From contig RIAY01000006.1 of assembly GCA_003833075.1 (NCBI GenBank), positions 1 to 64,000 on the forward strand: DNA of 64,000 nt, read 5' to 3'. Shown here piece after piece: positions 25,085 to 34,624 of the stretch. The notes under the pieces are model-generated. The model searched no databases. It was given only the letters and a program-made list of their open reading frames with translations, and had not been told where the DNA came from. Within the stretch, counting starts at the first letter, position 1; each line of letters starts with the position of its first letter. The position numbers and the translations under genes were made by a program. This stretch comes from Muribaculaceae bacterium Isolate-036 (Harlan) (lineage in GTDB: Bacteria; Bacteroidota; Bacteroidia; Bacteroidales; Muribaculaceae).

Positions 25085-25912
25085 ATGAGCGAACTTAATA
25101 GTACCAAAAGAACCGACATCTACACCATAGACCCCCGCAATGTCGTAATCGTCGAGAACTTCAATGTCCGCAAGGAATTTGCTCTCGATGAACTCAAAGA
25201 GCAAATCAAGCTTCAGGGCGTTCTCAATCCTATCACTGTCGTGCCGTTCAAAGATGAGGACGGCAACGAGAAATACCGTCTCGTGGACGGAGAGAGACGA
25301 GTGAGGGCAACCCTCGCCGCAATCGAAGAGGGCGCAGAGATAGCCCGAATCAAAGCAATCTTCCTCCCTCGCAATACCAAAGAGGAAGACCTGCTCATCG
25401 AACAGATGATGCGCAACGAGGGAAAGAATTTCACGGAATATGAGCAAGCCCTGATGTTCCAGCGATTCAGAGATAAGTTCGGCTATTCGCAGAGTGAGAT
25501 AGCCGCGAAATTCGGCAAGTCTGCAACATTCATCGGTCGCTGTCTCTCTCTTCTCGAACTCGCTCCTGAGATTCAGGAGAAAATCGAGAACGGCGAAATC
25601 AGCACTGGTGCAGTCCGTCAGATAGTCGGCACCAACAAGGAAGATGAAGCGGCGCAGATAGAAGCCGTAGAGACGGCGATTGCAGATGCGAAGAGCAAAG
25701 GTAAGTCCACCGCCACAGCAAAGAATGTGAGCGGCGAAACAAAGGCTCTCCGTAGCCTCAAAAAGGTGGTCGATTCCCTGCTTCTCCTCTTCTCGACCGC
25801 CGACCAAATGGAGAAGCCGATTCGGGAGGTCAATGCCTACGAACTCATCTCGGCTCTCCAAACATCTACCTCTCTCGAAGAGGCTATTACTAAACTTAGT
25901 TCAGAGAAGTAA
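25085..25912 (+). CDS. ParB/Srx-fold DNA-binding protein
   Basis: 275 residues. The N-terminus has the ParB nuclease-like core: NVVIVENFNVRKEF, LKEQIKLQGVLNPITVVP, KYRLVDGERRVRATLAA (GERR box). A helix-turn-helix (YSQSEIAAKFGKSATFIGRCLSLLELAPE) follows, then a C-terminal helical part. No ParA gene is near, so partition is unlikely to be the role. A regulator or nuclease-like accessory for phage DNA is more plausible. It is in the plus-strand cassette. Confidence 0.8.
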   Translation: MSELNSTKRTDIYTIDPRNVVIVENFNVRKEFALDELKEQIKLQGVLNPITVVPFKDEDGNEKYRLVDGERRVRATLAAIEEGAEIARIKAIFLPRNTKEEDLLIEQMMRNEGKNFTEYEQALMFQRFRDKFGYSQSEIAAKFGKSATFIGRCLSLLELAPEIQEKIENGEISTGAVRQIVGTNKEDEAAQIEAVETAIADAKSKGKSTATAKNVSGETKALRSLKKVVDSLLLLFSTADQMEKPIREVNAYELISALQTSTSLEEAITKLSSEK

Positions 25913-25914
25913 TC

Positions 25915-26094
25915 ATGTTCACCTACGAAATCACAGTCAAGGAGCGCAACGGTCATATTCTGCACCCCTCATACTCTTCTCCCAACGAGGTCTCCCGCTC
26001 TTTCCTTATCGACTTCTTCGGGCTGAATGAACCCGATGTCGAGAGCTATTCAATCAAAAAAGTAGAACCATCAAGTAACAAGAACCATGAGTAA
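25915..26094 (+). CDS. Small protein, unknown
   Basis: 59 residues (MFTYEITVKERNGHILHP ... SFLIDFFGLNEPDVESY ...). It starts 2 bp after the ParB-like stop and overlaps the next gene by 8 bp, so it is tightly coupled. No family recognised. Confidence 0.65.
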   Translation: MFTYEITVKERNGHILHPSYSSPNEVSRSFLIDFFGLNEPDVESYSIKKVEPSSNKNHE

Positions 26095-26332
26095 GAAATA
26101 TCCCGAAACAATGGAAGCTGCCCGCCAGTGGGTAGCCGAGGGCAAGCCCTGCACATTCACATACGGTCTCGCATATCGCGGCGCGGGGCAAGAGAGAATC
26201 ACGAAAGAGGAAGCCGAAGAGAAACTCAAACATCATTCATTCGGCATCGGCTTCTACACGATTTTCTGGAGGCAGTTTGAGGGCGAAGATGTTCTCAACT
26301 TCACCGAATACGGAGAGAATGACCTGTACTAA
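26087..26332 (+). CDS. Small protein, unknown
   Basis: 81 residues with FTYGLAYRGAGQERITKEEAEEKLKHHSFGIGFYTIFWRQFEGEDVLNF. Mixed alpha/beta, no known domain. It overlaps the upstream small ORF and lies 12 bp before the next gene. Confidence 0.6.
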   Translation: MSKKYPETMEAARQWVAEGKPCTFTYGLAYRGAGQERITKEEAEEKLKHHSFGIGFYTIFWRQFEGEDVLNFTEYGENDLY

Positions 26333-26344
26333 TTCTCAATCACA

Positions 26345-26908
26345 ATGGCAGACATCAAGACAATCAAGACAATCAAGACCAGTCGCGGGGAGCTTCGCTA
26401 TTACCGCGACTGGGAAGAGACAGAGGGGAGCATCGTCATGCTCAACCCTCAGACGATAGAGAGATACAAGGCTATCAAAGAGATTCACCCCGACGCTGAT
26501 TCAATCGGTGTATTCTTCGCGTTCTCTCAAAAGCAATTCGATGAGAACCGCCAAAAGTTAATCGACCTCGGCACTCTCGCTCCTGATGCTCAAATCAAGT
26601 ATCACCCTCACATCAGCGGTCTGTATGGCACGGACGAGAGTATCGGCAAGTATCTCGCCACCTACGATGAGAGAGCTAAACAGATTCCCAAAGAGTGCGA
26701 CCCGCAAGAGGTCTATTTCTACGAGTGGAATAATCACGAGACCATGTATTCGTGGGACGGCGACTATGAGGCTATCAAGATAATTCTCGAATACTTCGGC
26801 ATGGAAGCCGCAATGTCGATTACCCGTATCGATGCCTGCGACCTCAATAAACTTATCGAGAGAGACCACCCCTATATCTTTCGTCCTCAATCAGAGCCTA
26901 CGGTATAG
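26345..26908 (+). CDS. Hypothetical phage protein
   Basis: 187 residues (MADIKTIKTIKTSRGELRYYRDW ...). Contains YKAIKEIHPDADSIGVFFAFSQKQFDENRQKLI and YFYEWNNHETMYSWDGDYEAIKIILEYFG. I recall related proteins in other Bacteroides mobile elements but no function. The gap of 104 bp to the next gene holds a possible -7 box TAATTTTG at 27001-27008. Confidence 0.6.
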   Translation: MADIKTIKTIKTSRGELRYYRDWEETEGSIVMLNPQTIERYKAIKEIHPDADSIGVFFAFSQKQFDENRQKLIDLGTLAPDAQIKYHPHISGLYGTDESIGKYLATYDERAKQIPKECDPQEVYFYEWNNHETMYSWDGDYEAIKIILEYFGMEAAMSITRIDACDLNKLIERDHPYIFRPQSEPTV

Positions 26909-27012
26909 ATTCAGATACGGCGATTTCCCTGCGTTGTTTCGCATAATGAGTATAATCCATATTTCTGCGAGAATATCGCGGGAAATCGCTCGAAAATTCG
27001 TAATTTTGCCGT

Positions 27013-27252
27013 ATGAAAGAGAAAGTAGTTCATCTCCATTTCAAAGAGCCTGTGGAGGGGTCGGCTGACCTATATTTCGGCTCTTTCAAAGCAATCTACG
27101 ACCTCTATCCGAGCGAGACAATCGGGATAACATATAAAGCTCTCGTGAACGCTATTCATGGTCGAGATTGTTATGAGAATAAGAAAGTGAAAATTCGCGT
27201 TTCTGAATATATTCGGAAACCTAAAACCAAAGCAAAAGATAAACCATGTTAG
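27013..27252 (+). CDS. Small protein upstream of the ADP-ribosylglycohydrolase
   Basis: 79 residues, basic C-terminus (VHLHFKEPVEGSADLYFGSFKAIYDLYPSETIGITYKAL). It overlaps the glycohydrolase start by 7 bp, so the two are probably translated together. No family recognised. A TAATTTTG box ends only 4 bp before its ATG, so any transcript from there would be leaderless or nearly so. Confidence 0.6.
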   Translation: MKEKVVHLHFKEPVEGSADLYFGSFKAIYDLYPSETIGITYKALVNAIHGRDCYENKKVKIRVSEYIRKPKTKAKDKPC

Positions 27253-28022
27253 GTGCCATAATTGGGGATATTGTAGGCTCTCGATTTGAGTTTAATAATA
27301 CCCAAAACCGTAAATTTCAGCTCTTTCACAAGGATTGCAGCTTTACAGATGATACAATCTGCACGGTGGCCGTAGCCGATGCGATTCTGCGAGGTTCTGA
27401 TTTTGGAGAGACAATCAGAGAATGGTGTCTGCGCTACCCAAACCCTATGGGTGCTTACGGAGGCTCATTTAATGCGTGGCTTCATTCCTCGAATCCACAA
27501 CCTTATAATTCGTGGGGCAACGGAGCTGCAATGCGCGTCTCTCCTTGTGGGTGGGCGTTTAAAGATGAAGCCCAAACCCTCCGCGCTGCTCTCGCATCGG
27601 CAGCTCCTACTCACAATCATATTGAGGGCCTTATCGGAGCCTCTACCGTGGCGCGAGCTATCTTCAAATTACGCACAATGTCGTATCCCTCATTCTGCGA
27701 CGGAGAAATATACGATTTTGTTGAATCGACTTATGGAGAGAACTGGTCTAAGGATGTGCCTGCTCGTGGGGTTTTCGATGAGACCTGTCGGGGATGCGTT
27801 CCTCTCGCTTTCTTCATTTGTCATCAGTCTAACTCTTTTGAAGATGCAATCCGTAATGCGGTATGGCACGGAGGAGATTCTGATACCCTTGCTGCAATAG
27901 TCGGCTCACTTGCCGAAGCTCGTTGGGGTATTCCTGAGAGTATGCAAGTCAAAGCTCTCGAATATCTTCCCGAAGAGATGAAGCCTGTAATCTTCAACTT
28001 TTACGATACATATATCAGATGA
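27246..28022 (+). CDS. ADP-ribosylglycohydrolase (DraG/ARH family)
   Basis: 258 residues, the family's usual size. Metal-binding motifs are present: GDIVGS (7-12), TDDT (34-37), and a C-terminal GGDSDTLAAIVGS, which matches the GGDxDT box of dinuclear Mg sites. The enzyme removes ADP-ribose from arginine or other acceptors. It lies head-on to a gene whose C-terminal domain looks like an ADP-ribosyltransferase, so it may reverse that modification, or it may counter host ADP-ribosylating defence toxins. It is in the plus-strand cassette with coupled neighbours on both sides. Confidence 0.9.
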   Translation: MLGAIIGDIVGSRFEFNNTQNRKFQLFHKDCSFTDDTICTVAVADAILRGSDFGETIREWCLRYPNPMGAYGGSFNAWLHSSNPQPYNSWGNGAAMRVSPCGWAFKDEAQTLRAALASAAPTHNHIEGLIGASTVARAIFKLRTMSYPSFCDGEIYDFVESTYGENWSKDVPARGVFDETCRGCVPLAFFICHQSNSFEDAIRNAVWHGGDSDTLAAIVGSLAEARWGIPESMQVKALEYLPEEMKPVIFNFYDTYIR

Positions 28023-28348
28023 AAGACCAAAGTATTCTCCAATTCTGCCGTTATTACCATGGCGAAAACATACCACCTACGAAAGATAAATCCTTTTGGG
28101 GATATGAGCAAAAGTGGGTCGAACTGACAAAGCTTGCCTCGAAAGATAATCAGCAAGGACGAAATGCTAACTCGATGTTAGATGAATACCTCGACGATTA
28201 TCTCCGAGACGGACTTGGGAGATTCAGAGAGCAAGATGATACGCCTGTTTTTCTGAAAGCTCTCTTATATAGTCGTTTCAAGCATTTTGGAGGCGATGCC
28301 GATGCGTTCAAAGATTGGTATAAGCATGAGTATTATAAAGAAAGTTAG
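28019..28348 (+). CDS. Hypothetical protein coupled to the ADP-ribosylglycohydrolase
   Basis: 109 residues (QFCRYYHGENIPPTKDKSFWGYEQKWVEL ..., then FLKALLYSRFKHFGGDADAFKDWY). ATGA overlap with the glycohydrolase stop, so translation is coupled. The stop overlaps the stop of the convergent minor head gene. No family recognised. A functional link with the glycohydrolase is suggested only by coupling. Confidence 0.6.
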   Translation: MKDQSILQFCRYYHGENIPPTKDKSFWGYEQKWVELTKLASKDNQQGRNANSMLDEYLDDYLRDGLGRFREQDDTPVFLKALLYSRFKHFGGDADAFKDWYKHEYYKES

Positions 28349-31300
28349 AACGGCGTAGGCGTTGGCTGCTCAATAACTTCCATATCGATGAACCAGCGAT
28401 AGCGACCGTTATTATACTCATAATAGGCTTTTGTAACTCGAAGTTTTGTTCCTCTCTGGAGTATTACTTCGAGTTCCATTGCGCTTCCATATTTATGCCG
28501 ACCGCTGCTGCCGTCCCAGTCATAATCATTCCTTCCGAAAGCTGAATACGGCTCTGTATATATACCTTTCGTTCCGCGAGGGCAGTAGATATTATAGCAT
28601 ACAGAGGTAGTTACATCATTTGGTCCATCACCGACAAAGCCATATCCTTTACCATGAGCGGTTGACATGAACGGCTTCTGAATACCAGTAATGCCAATTA
28701 ACTTTGAGGCATCATATAATTTAGCTTCCGCTTCTTTCAGCTCTTTCTCTGCTTCTGTTAATCTCTTTTTCTTCTGTGCATATCCTTTCGGCTTGGTAGA
28801 TGAGTGATAAGAAAGCCAGTTTTTGAGGTCTCTGATTTCAATATTCAAGTCCTCACATTGACTTCGATATGTTGAGTCGATACATGAATCAAGACTAATT
28901 CCGAACTGACCTTTGAACTCTCCAGCCGAAGCTCCGCGATTCAACCATAGGTCGCGAGTAAACGGCGTTGACCCCTCAATCATATCAGTCAGCGTATTTA
29001 TATCTGCTTTACTATCTCTCACCTCTCCATGTATGCCGTGTTTCGTTGAGTAATATGTTGTGTAGCACGGCTCATTGATATACGATGAACCGCTCGTATA
29101 GTTATAGGCAACCTCTTTCTCATTTTTAGACCACCGCGCCCAGTCGGCTTCCGCAAATGGTCTGAAATAGTCATCGCCATCGTCAGGGTCTTGCGCCCAG
29201 AGAGCCGCATCTTTTCGCTTCTTGGAATAAGCGTCAGCCGAATTATCAAGGGTAGTAGTTCCTTTCTTTTCGGCTTTCTTCTTATCTCGACGCGCCTGTT
29301 CTTTGAGCCTCTTCTGATACTCATTGAATACGAGGGTATATTTGCCCGAAATGGATGCGATGCTTTCCTTTGCTGATATTGCAGATTTGACAGACGCGAG
29401 GAGGGTGGCGACATTGAGAGATTTCGGATGAGCTGCCGACCACGTTTCGATGATGCCGAGGTCTGCCTTGATTTTCTGAACTGCAATCTCGTATCTGACC
29501 TCTTCGAGTTTTCTCTTGTATGCCGCCTGCGCGACTTTCCATGTAGGATAAATCTTGTGAGGTTTCAGGAAAGTAGAATCGGCAACATACTTAATTTCCT
29601 TATTGAGGGCTGCTTCCTGGTCTTTGAGCGGGAGAGATGATATTCGGGCGAGGGTCGATTCAACAGCACCGTGGCATGATTCAAGCTCTGCCATAGTGAA
29701 TGACTGGTGCCACTGATGCGCATCGGGAATAATATCGGAAATTGCGCTCTCTCTGCGTTTCATTTCGAGGATAGACTTTCCTAATGCTCTCGTAGCTTCG
29801 TTGATTTTAGCCGCGTTTCCTGATGCGAGAGCCGCCTTTAACTCATCGGTAACTACCTCGCCATAATCGGCGGCGACCTTTGAGACATTTTGAGCCGTCG
29901 CTTTCAGGACTTTCTGCTTGGCAGACATAGCGAGAGCGAGGAGGCGCGTCTGCTCTCTGATTTCAGCCGAGTTCCCTTTCTTCACAGCTTCGGTCAGGCC
30001 CTCAATCGAGATGCCGAGAGAGGTGAAGCCGCGACGGTCAGCCGTAGCCAGTACATTGTTGGCGGTGGTAGTGATTTGAGCCTCCCGCTTCTTCTCGGCA
30101 GCGATACGTTCCTGTCTTGCGGCGGCGCGAGCTTTGATGTCGGCAATCTCATCGGGAGTGCGGGCAGCATGACGCTCGGCAGCAATCTCCTGTGGCGTTT
30201 TCTTTCGCGTCTCCTGCGCGAATTTATCGGGGTCGAGGATTTTATCAATCGCCTGTGCGTTATTGCGAATAAAATACGGTTCTGTGCCTCTATCGCGGGC
30301 TGCTGCGATATTCTCGGCATTATCCTGAACCCAGCTCCTGAAATTTTCGGGATAGGTCGTTATCTCTCGACCTCTGACCTTATCTCGAAGAGCCTTACGC
30401 CAGTCGCCGCCCTCCAACATGATTTTCGTGAGGTCGGCGGTCTCTTCGGGAGGCAAGGTAATCGGCGTAACGATGCAAAAGCACTGCGGGTGCCAACCAT
30501 CGAAAACAAAATCTTTCGGGTAGTCTCCCGCGAGCTTATCGCAAATATCCTTTTTCGGGTGGTCTCCTGATAGCTGCACTCTTTGACCGAGAACGAAATC
30601 CATATCTTGCCACCGCTCATGGTCGGCGCGTCGATAGGCAATATTCGTCTCGGTTCTGGTAACGCGCATAGCGTTCTTTGCAGATGATTTATAAACGCCC
30701 GCTCCTGTTCTGTAAGAATCACGGTCGTAATCAATCCACTTATGCTTCCCTGTCTCGGGGTCGATGATTCTCTTCTTCCACTTACGCTTCCACTCGCCAG
30801 TCTCAGGGTCTTTGTATCTGAATCGGCGAAACATGAGGTCGGGGTCGTTGAGATACTGCCTGACGCTTCGAGACATTGACGCTGCCGAAGTTCCGTCTCC
30901 GATAGCTACAGTAATAGCGACCTCCATTTCATCACGGAGCTGCTGAACGGTTTTCCATACTCTTTGAGAGAGATTCAGACCTTTTTCTGAACGACCGAGA
31001 AAAGCCTTTTTCGCTGCGTTATTACGAGCCGCCCACGCTTTCATCTGCGGGGTGGATAGTAAGCTCTTCCCGAAGCATGATGATACCAGTTTATCGCACT
31101 CCTCATTCGCCTGCTCCCATTCGAGAGTTACGCCTTTCTGAATCGCCAGTGTTGCAACGGAATGAAGCCGTCGTAAAAGGACTTCTACCTTCTGCCTGAC
31201 TTTTCGGCTCTGGTCATCGAAAGAGAACATAACGCCTGTATCAAGCGTCGGGATAGTCTTATTGAGAGCGAGGATTTCGTTCACCGTTTCGGCAAACATC

Positions 31301-31386
31301 TTCCTTATCTTCTCGGCATAAGACTCCGTGCGCTTGATTCGGGCGAAGGTCGATGCTTTGGGGTCGGGGTGCTTCTTTTTAGCCAT
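28345..31386 (-). CDS. Minor head protein (Mu F / SPP1 gp7-like) with C-terminal ADP-ribosyltransferase domain
   Basis: 1013 residues. The N-terminal part is the phage head morphogenesis domain: MRVTRTETNIAYRRADHERW and a C-terminal metal-like WHPQCFCIVTP, after a helical region. A long helical linker (about 380-740) follows. The last 270 residues carry an ART signature: EVAYNYTSGSSYINEPC, LWLNRGASAG (Arg about 817), PFMSTAHGKGY (STS-like, about 908-910), and AMELEVILQRGTKLRV (ELE, Glu about 971 and 973, as in ExE enzymes). ART domains fused to gp7-like proteins are known in phages and may be injected with DNA, as T4 Alt is. The gene follows the portal on the packaging operon. Confidence 0.8.
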   Translation of the reverse strand: MAKKKHPDPKASTFARIKRTESYAEKIRKMFAETVNEILALNKTIPTLDTGVMFSFDDQSRKVRQKVEVLLRRLHSVATLAIQKGVTLEWEQANEECDKLVSSCFGKSLLSTPQMKAWAARNNAAKKAFLGRSEKGLNLSQRVWKTVQQLRDEMEVAITVAIGDGTSAASMSRSVRQYLNDPDLMFRRFRYKDPETGEWKRKWKKRIIDPETGKHKWIDYDRDSYRTGAGVYKSSAKNAMRVTRTETNIAYRRADHERWQDMDFVLGQRVQLSGDHPKKDICDKLAGDYPKDFVFDGWHPQCFCIVTPITLPPEETADLTKIMLEGGDWRKALRDKVRGREITTYPENFRSWVQDNAENIAAARDRGTEPYFIRNNAQAIDKILDPDKFAQETRKKTPQEIAAERHAARTPDEIADIKARAAARQERIAAEKKREAQITTTANNVLATADRRGFTSLGISIEGLTEAVKKGNSAEIREQTRLLALAMSAKQKVLKATAQNVSKVAADYGEVVTDELKAALASGNAAKINEATRALGKSILEMKRRESAISDIIPDAHQWHQSFTMAELESCHGAVESTLARISSLPLKDQEAALNKEIKYVADSTFLKPHKIYPTWKVAQAAYKRKLEEVRYEIAVQKIKADLGIIETWSAAHPKSLNVATLLASVKSAISAKESIASISGKYTLVFNEYQKRLKEQARRDKKKAEKKGTTTLDNSADAYSKKRKDAALWAQDPDDGDDYFRPFAEADWARWSKNEKEVAYNYTSGSSYINEPCYTTYYSTKHGIHGEVRDSKADINTLTDMIEGSTPFTRDLWLNRGASAGEFKGQFGISLDSCIDSTYRSQCEDLNIEIRDLKNWLSYHSSTKPKGYAQKKKRLTEAEKELKEAEAKLYDASKLIGITGIQKPFMSTAHGKGYGFVGDGPNDVTTSVCYNIYCPRGTKGIYTEPYSAFGRNDYDWDGSSGRHKYGSAMELEVILQRGTKLRVTKAYYEYNNGRYRWFIDMEVIEQPTPTPF

Positions 31387-31392
31387 AGCTCA

Positions 31393-31593
31393 TCATTCTT
31401 TGGGGAAATAATCCTCATCTTCGACCTCGATATGTGCATCGGAATAGAATTGCACGAATCCCACAGGACGGCTCTTCTTCTCTATCTCGAAAGGTCTCTC
31501 AACTACATAGATTCTTATTCCGAGAATGTAGAGAGAACTACGCTCGGTATCGCCTACGATTGAGGTCTTTTTGAAGATTAAGGATTTCATCAT
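31393..31593 (-). CDS. Small protein between portal and minor head genes
   Basis: 66 residues (MMKSLIFKKTSIVGDTERSS ..., acidic C-terminus EVEDEDYFPKE). The start may be the second Met. It is 9 bp from the portal and 6 bp from the minor head gene. No known family. Confidence 0.55.
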   Translation of the reverse strand: MMKSLIFKKTSIVGDTERSSLYILGIRIYVVERPFEIEKKSRPVGFVQFYSDAHIEVEDEDYFPKE

Positions 31594-31602
31594 GTCTCTT
31601 AC

Positions 31603-33129
31603 TTATCTTTGTTTCCCTGCTTTCTTCTGCTTGGGGTCGGTCTCTTCGGTCTCGGTCTCCTCTTCCTCGGCTTCTTCATCGTCGCCATCGGTTGCCGATT
31701 GAGGACCTGCGCCCTCTACATCGCCGAAGATATTCTGTTGGGTCTGCATACGCTCCTCCTTTTCGGCGGCGAGCCTCTGCTTCTCGATTGTTATATCACG
31801 CACGAGCGGGTTCATCTCGACGGCTGATTCCGAAGAGAGAATTTCGCCGTCCACACAACGCAGAATATTGTCGATGTCCTCTTTCACATCTTCTCCGAAA
31901 GGCTCTGTGAACTCGTGAGCAATCACAAGCTTCTCACACTCATCATGGAGAGATACATCGAGAACATTGCCGATGATAGCTGTAATGAGAGAGGCGGTGC
32001 GGTCGAGCAATTCATCATGCACCTCTTTGTGCTTTGAAGCCTTGATGTCGGCGAGCATCATCACCGTGCGCAGAGCTTTCGCAGAGAGTTGAGAGATTGA
32101 TTTCAGGGTATCGAGAGTGATGTTCGGAGTGAATGTATTGCGTAGGATTTGGGTCTGCAACCACTCCAATTCATCTTTCTTCGATTGCGGGGCACTATCC
32201 CATGTGAGATACCTCGCCGCTTTATCGACACCCTCCTTGTCGTTGGTGATTAGGAGCTTCGCCGCCTCTTTCTTTTCAGGCATATTCTTGATAAGTTCTG
32301 CCGCCATGATAGCGATAGGGTCGGCGAAATAGTCGTTGGTATCGGCGGTTCTGGACGCGATGAACTCCTCTCGCTCGATAAGAGGCTCAACGCCTTTCCA
32401 TTCCTTTTCCTGACGGAAGTAGATAATCGGGATTTTGCCGATGAAGTTCACCTCTTCGATGACTTCCCAGCCGAGGGCGCGTTTGGCGCAGTGGTAAATC
32501 ATGGTCGGAGTGAAGATGTCGAAATGCTCAACGACCTGCTCTTTCTCTTTCACATAGTAGCCCCAGCCGACGGATAGAAGATTCTCGAACTGGTCGAATC
32601 GAGTGTATATCGTATCTCCCTTACTTCGGGCGAGAACACGAATCTGCACATCGGGATTGCCCTCTTCATCTTTGAAGACGCGGAAGAGCATTGCACTCTC
32701 CGTCTCGGCTCCCGCGAGGCGTTTGCACTGACGGATTTTGGAATCGAAGCGGGTGCGTTTGATAACTTCCTGGTACTTATCAAACGCTCTGTCGGTGCCG
32801 TCTGACTGTTGCAGCCACTTCACAGGCTGACCGTAGAGGAATACCAACGCAATCTCGTTGATATACACAGGGTATGGAATCGGCAGCTTCCATACAGGTT
32901 CACGGCGCAGAATCTTGCCTTTCTTATCCGTGACGATTTTATCTTCACGGTGCATGACGCGGTGATGCGCGACTTCATACTCTTTGAGAGCATCGGTTAT
33001 CTGCTGCGTCCGCTCAATCATTTTCTCTCTCACAGCCGAGATGTCTTTGGCTGCAAGGAGCTGCTCGAACTCTTGATTTCTACCTACAAGAGCGTTGAGA
33101 TAGTTTCGGAAAAAATCAACGATAATCAT
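31603..33129 (-). CDS. Portal protein
   Basis: 508 residues, standard for SPP1 gp6-type portals. The N-terminal region shows YPVYINEIALVFLYGQPVKW and a long helical body, followed by RASRTADTNDYFADPI and a negatively charged, disordered C-terminus (DGDDEEAEEEETETEETDPK). It lies right after the large terminase gene. It forms the dodecamer through which DNA enters the head. Confidence 0.85.
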   Translation of the reverse strand: MIIVDFFRNYLNALVGRNQEFEQLLAAKDISAVREKMIERTQQITDALKEYEVAHHRVMHREDKIVTDKKGKILRREPVWKLPIPYPVYINEIALVFLYGQPVKWLQQSDGTDRAFDKYQEVIKRTRFDSKIRQCKRLAGAETESAMLFRVFKDEEGNPDVQIRVLARSKGDTIYTRFDQFENLLSVGWGYYVKEKEQVVEHFDIFTPTMIYHCAKRALGWEVIEEVNFIGKIPIIYFRQEKEWKGVEPLIEREEFIASRTADTNDYFADPIAIMAAELIKNMPEKKEAAKLLITNDKEGVDKAARYLTWDSAPQSKKDELEWLQTQILRNTFTPNITLDTLKSISQLSAKALRTVMMLADIKASKHKEVHDELLDRTASLITAIIGNVLDVSLHDECEKLVIAHEFTEPFGEDVKEDIDNILRCVDGEILSSESAVEMNPLVRDITIEKQRLAAEKEERMQTQQNIFGDVEGAGPQSATDGDDEEAEEEETETEETDPKQKKAGKQR

Positions 33130-33151
33130 TCTTTTATGAGGGGGTTATAGG

Positions 33152-34624
33152 TTACAAGCCAAAAGAGGCTTTATCCAAATTGTCGTAGTCAATATCATCA
33201 TCTTCTTCGTAGAGGTCATTTATAGCATAGCCGAGAATATCGACCATCTCATCATGCGGCATCGAAGGGAAGCCGCAGACCTCGTCCAGAAATTCCTCAT
33301 TCCATGCACCCTCGACGAGGAACACGCGGCCACATTCCACGCGAGGTGAGACAACTCGCAATCGACATTCCTTATCGTCGGTCGGGGTCGGGGTCTCTTT
33401 CACATTGAGGGTCGAAATTTCTCTCAACATCTGCACCACCGAAAGACCGTTTGCTTTCGGCTCGATATTCAGTTTACTCTCTTCGTTACCCTCATGCGCG
33501 GAAATGTATTCAGGAAGAAATCTCAGGAGGTCGGGCATTTCTTTCCATACCTGCATAGCGTGGTAGATATAGATATAATTCCCGATTCTGCACGCCGCAA
33601 TGATGCCAGAGGGGTCATCACTCTTCTTCTTGGTATATGCGGTATCGAGATAGAAGTGCATCGGCTCACGGAATCGCAGAGCTTTGAAATCGGCGAGAGA
33701 GATAGTCTGAAACCAGTCTCGTTTCACGATGTTACCGCCCTCGATTACGGGATGCTGCTGATACAGAGCCGAGAAATCACGAGGGGCGCGAGCTTTCTGC
33801 TTCATCAACTTTGCGAGTGAGTGGCGTTGCGGCCACAATGCGTCTCCGATATGCCTCTCACTCAATCCACCGTCATGCTCAACCTCACAGATTGCAGGGA
33901 TAGAGAGAACAGTCCACTCTTGCGGTTCTGCCCTCAATATGCGCCCCGCGAGGTCATCTTCATGCCAGCGCGTCATAATGAAGAGTTGTCGGCTCTCGTT
34001 ATGAAGTCGCGTCGAGAGAACGGTATTATACCAGTCCCAAACTCTCTGCCTGTAGGTCGTGGAATTTGCCTCATTCGCATCTTTGACAGGGTCATCTATT
34101 ATCGCAATATCGACAGGCGTACCAGTCAGAGAGCCGCCAACTCCGACGGCTTTATAGAAGCCTCGGTGTCCGACGGTCTCGAATAAATCTACATTGCGAA
34201 GATAACCTCTCGAATCGGTTCTCACATTCGAGCCGTTGAGGTAGGTATCGGGGAAGATTGCAGAGTAGTTCTTATCGTCGATAGTTCGCTGTATGCTTCG
34301 GGAAAACTGCTCTGCGAGGTCAGAAGAATAGGAGCAACCCGCAATCTTCAAATCGGGGTCGCGGCCTAACGCCCACGCGGGGAAGTTTCGGCTTATAATT
34401 TCGGACTTGCCGTGCTGAGGAGGCATGAACACCATGAGATTTTTAATTTTGCCCTCCAGTAGCATCTGACAATGCTCTGCGATGAGACGGTGAAACCACT
34501 CGCACTGATATTTGGGGTTGATATAACCGAGAAAACGCGAAAAGGAGGTCGGAGCTTCGAGTTTGAGTTTCTCTTGCTTCAACCTCATTATCTTTTGTCG
34601 TAGCTCGATTGTATCGCATTTCAT
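33152..34624 (-). CDS. Terminase large subunit
   Basis: 490 residues. ATPase: Walker A-like PPQHGKSE (68-75), adenine-binding region, and Walker B IAIIDD with following PVKDANEANS. The nuclease domain has FYLDTAYTKKKSDDPSG with the aspartates typical of RNase H-like terminase nucleases. It translocates and cuts phage DNA. The start overlaps the small terminase stop by 4 bp. Confidence 0.95.
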   Translation of the reverse strand: MKCDTIELRQKIMRLKQEKLKLEAPTSFSRFLGYINPKYQCEWFHRLIAEHCQMLLEGKIKNLMVFMPPQHGKSEIISRNFPAWALGRDPDLKIAGCSYSSDLAEQFSRSIQRTIDDKNYSAIFPDTYLNGSNVRTDSRGYLRNVDLFETVGHRGFYKAVGVGGSLTGTPVDIAIIDDPVKDANEANSTTYRQRVWDWYNTVLSTRLHNESRQLFIMTRWHEDDLAGRILRAEPQEWTVLSIPAICEVEHDGGLSERHIGDALWPQRHSLAKLMKQKARAPRDFSALYQQHPVIEGGNIVKRDWFQTISLADFKALRFREPMHFYLDTAYTKKKSDDPSGIIAACRIGNYIYIYHAMQVWKEMPDLLRFLPEYISAHEGNEESKLNIEPKANGLSVVQMLREISTLNVKETPTPTDDKECRLRVVSPRVECGRVFLVEGAWNEEFLDEVCGFPSMPHDEMVDILGYAINDLYEEDDDIDYDNLDKASFGL

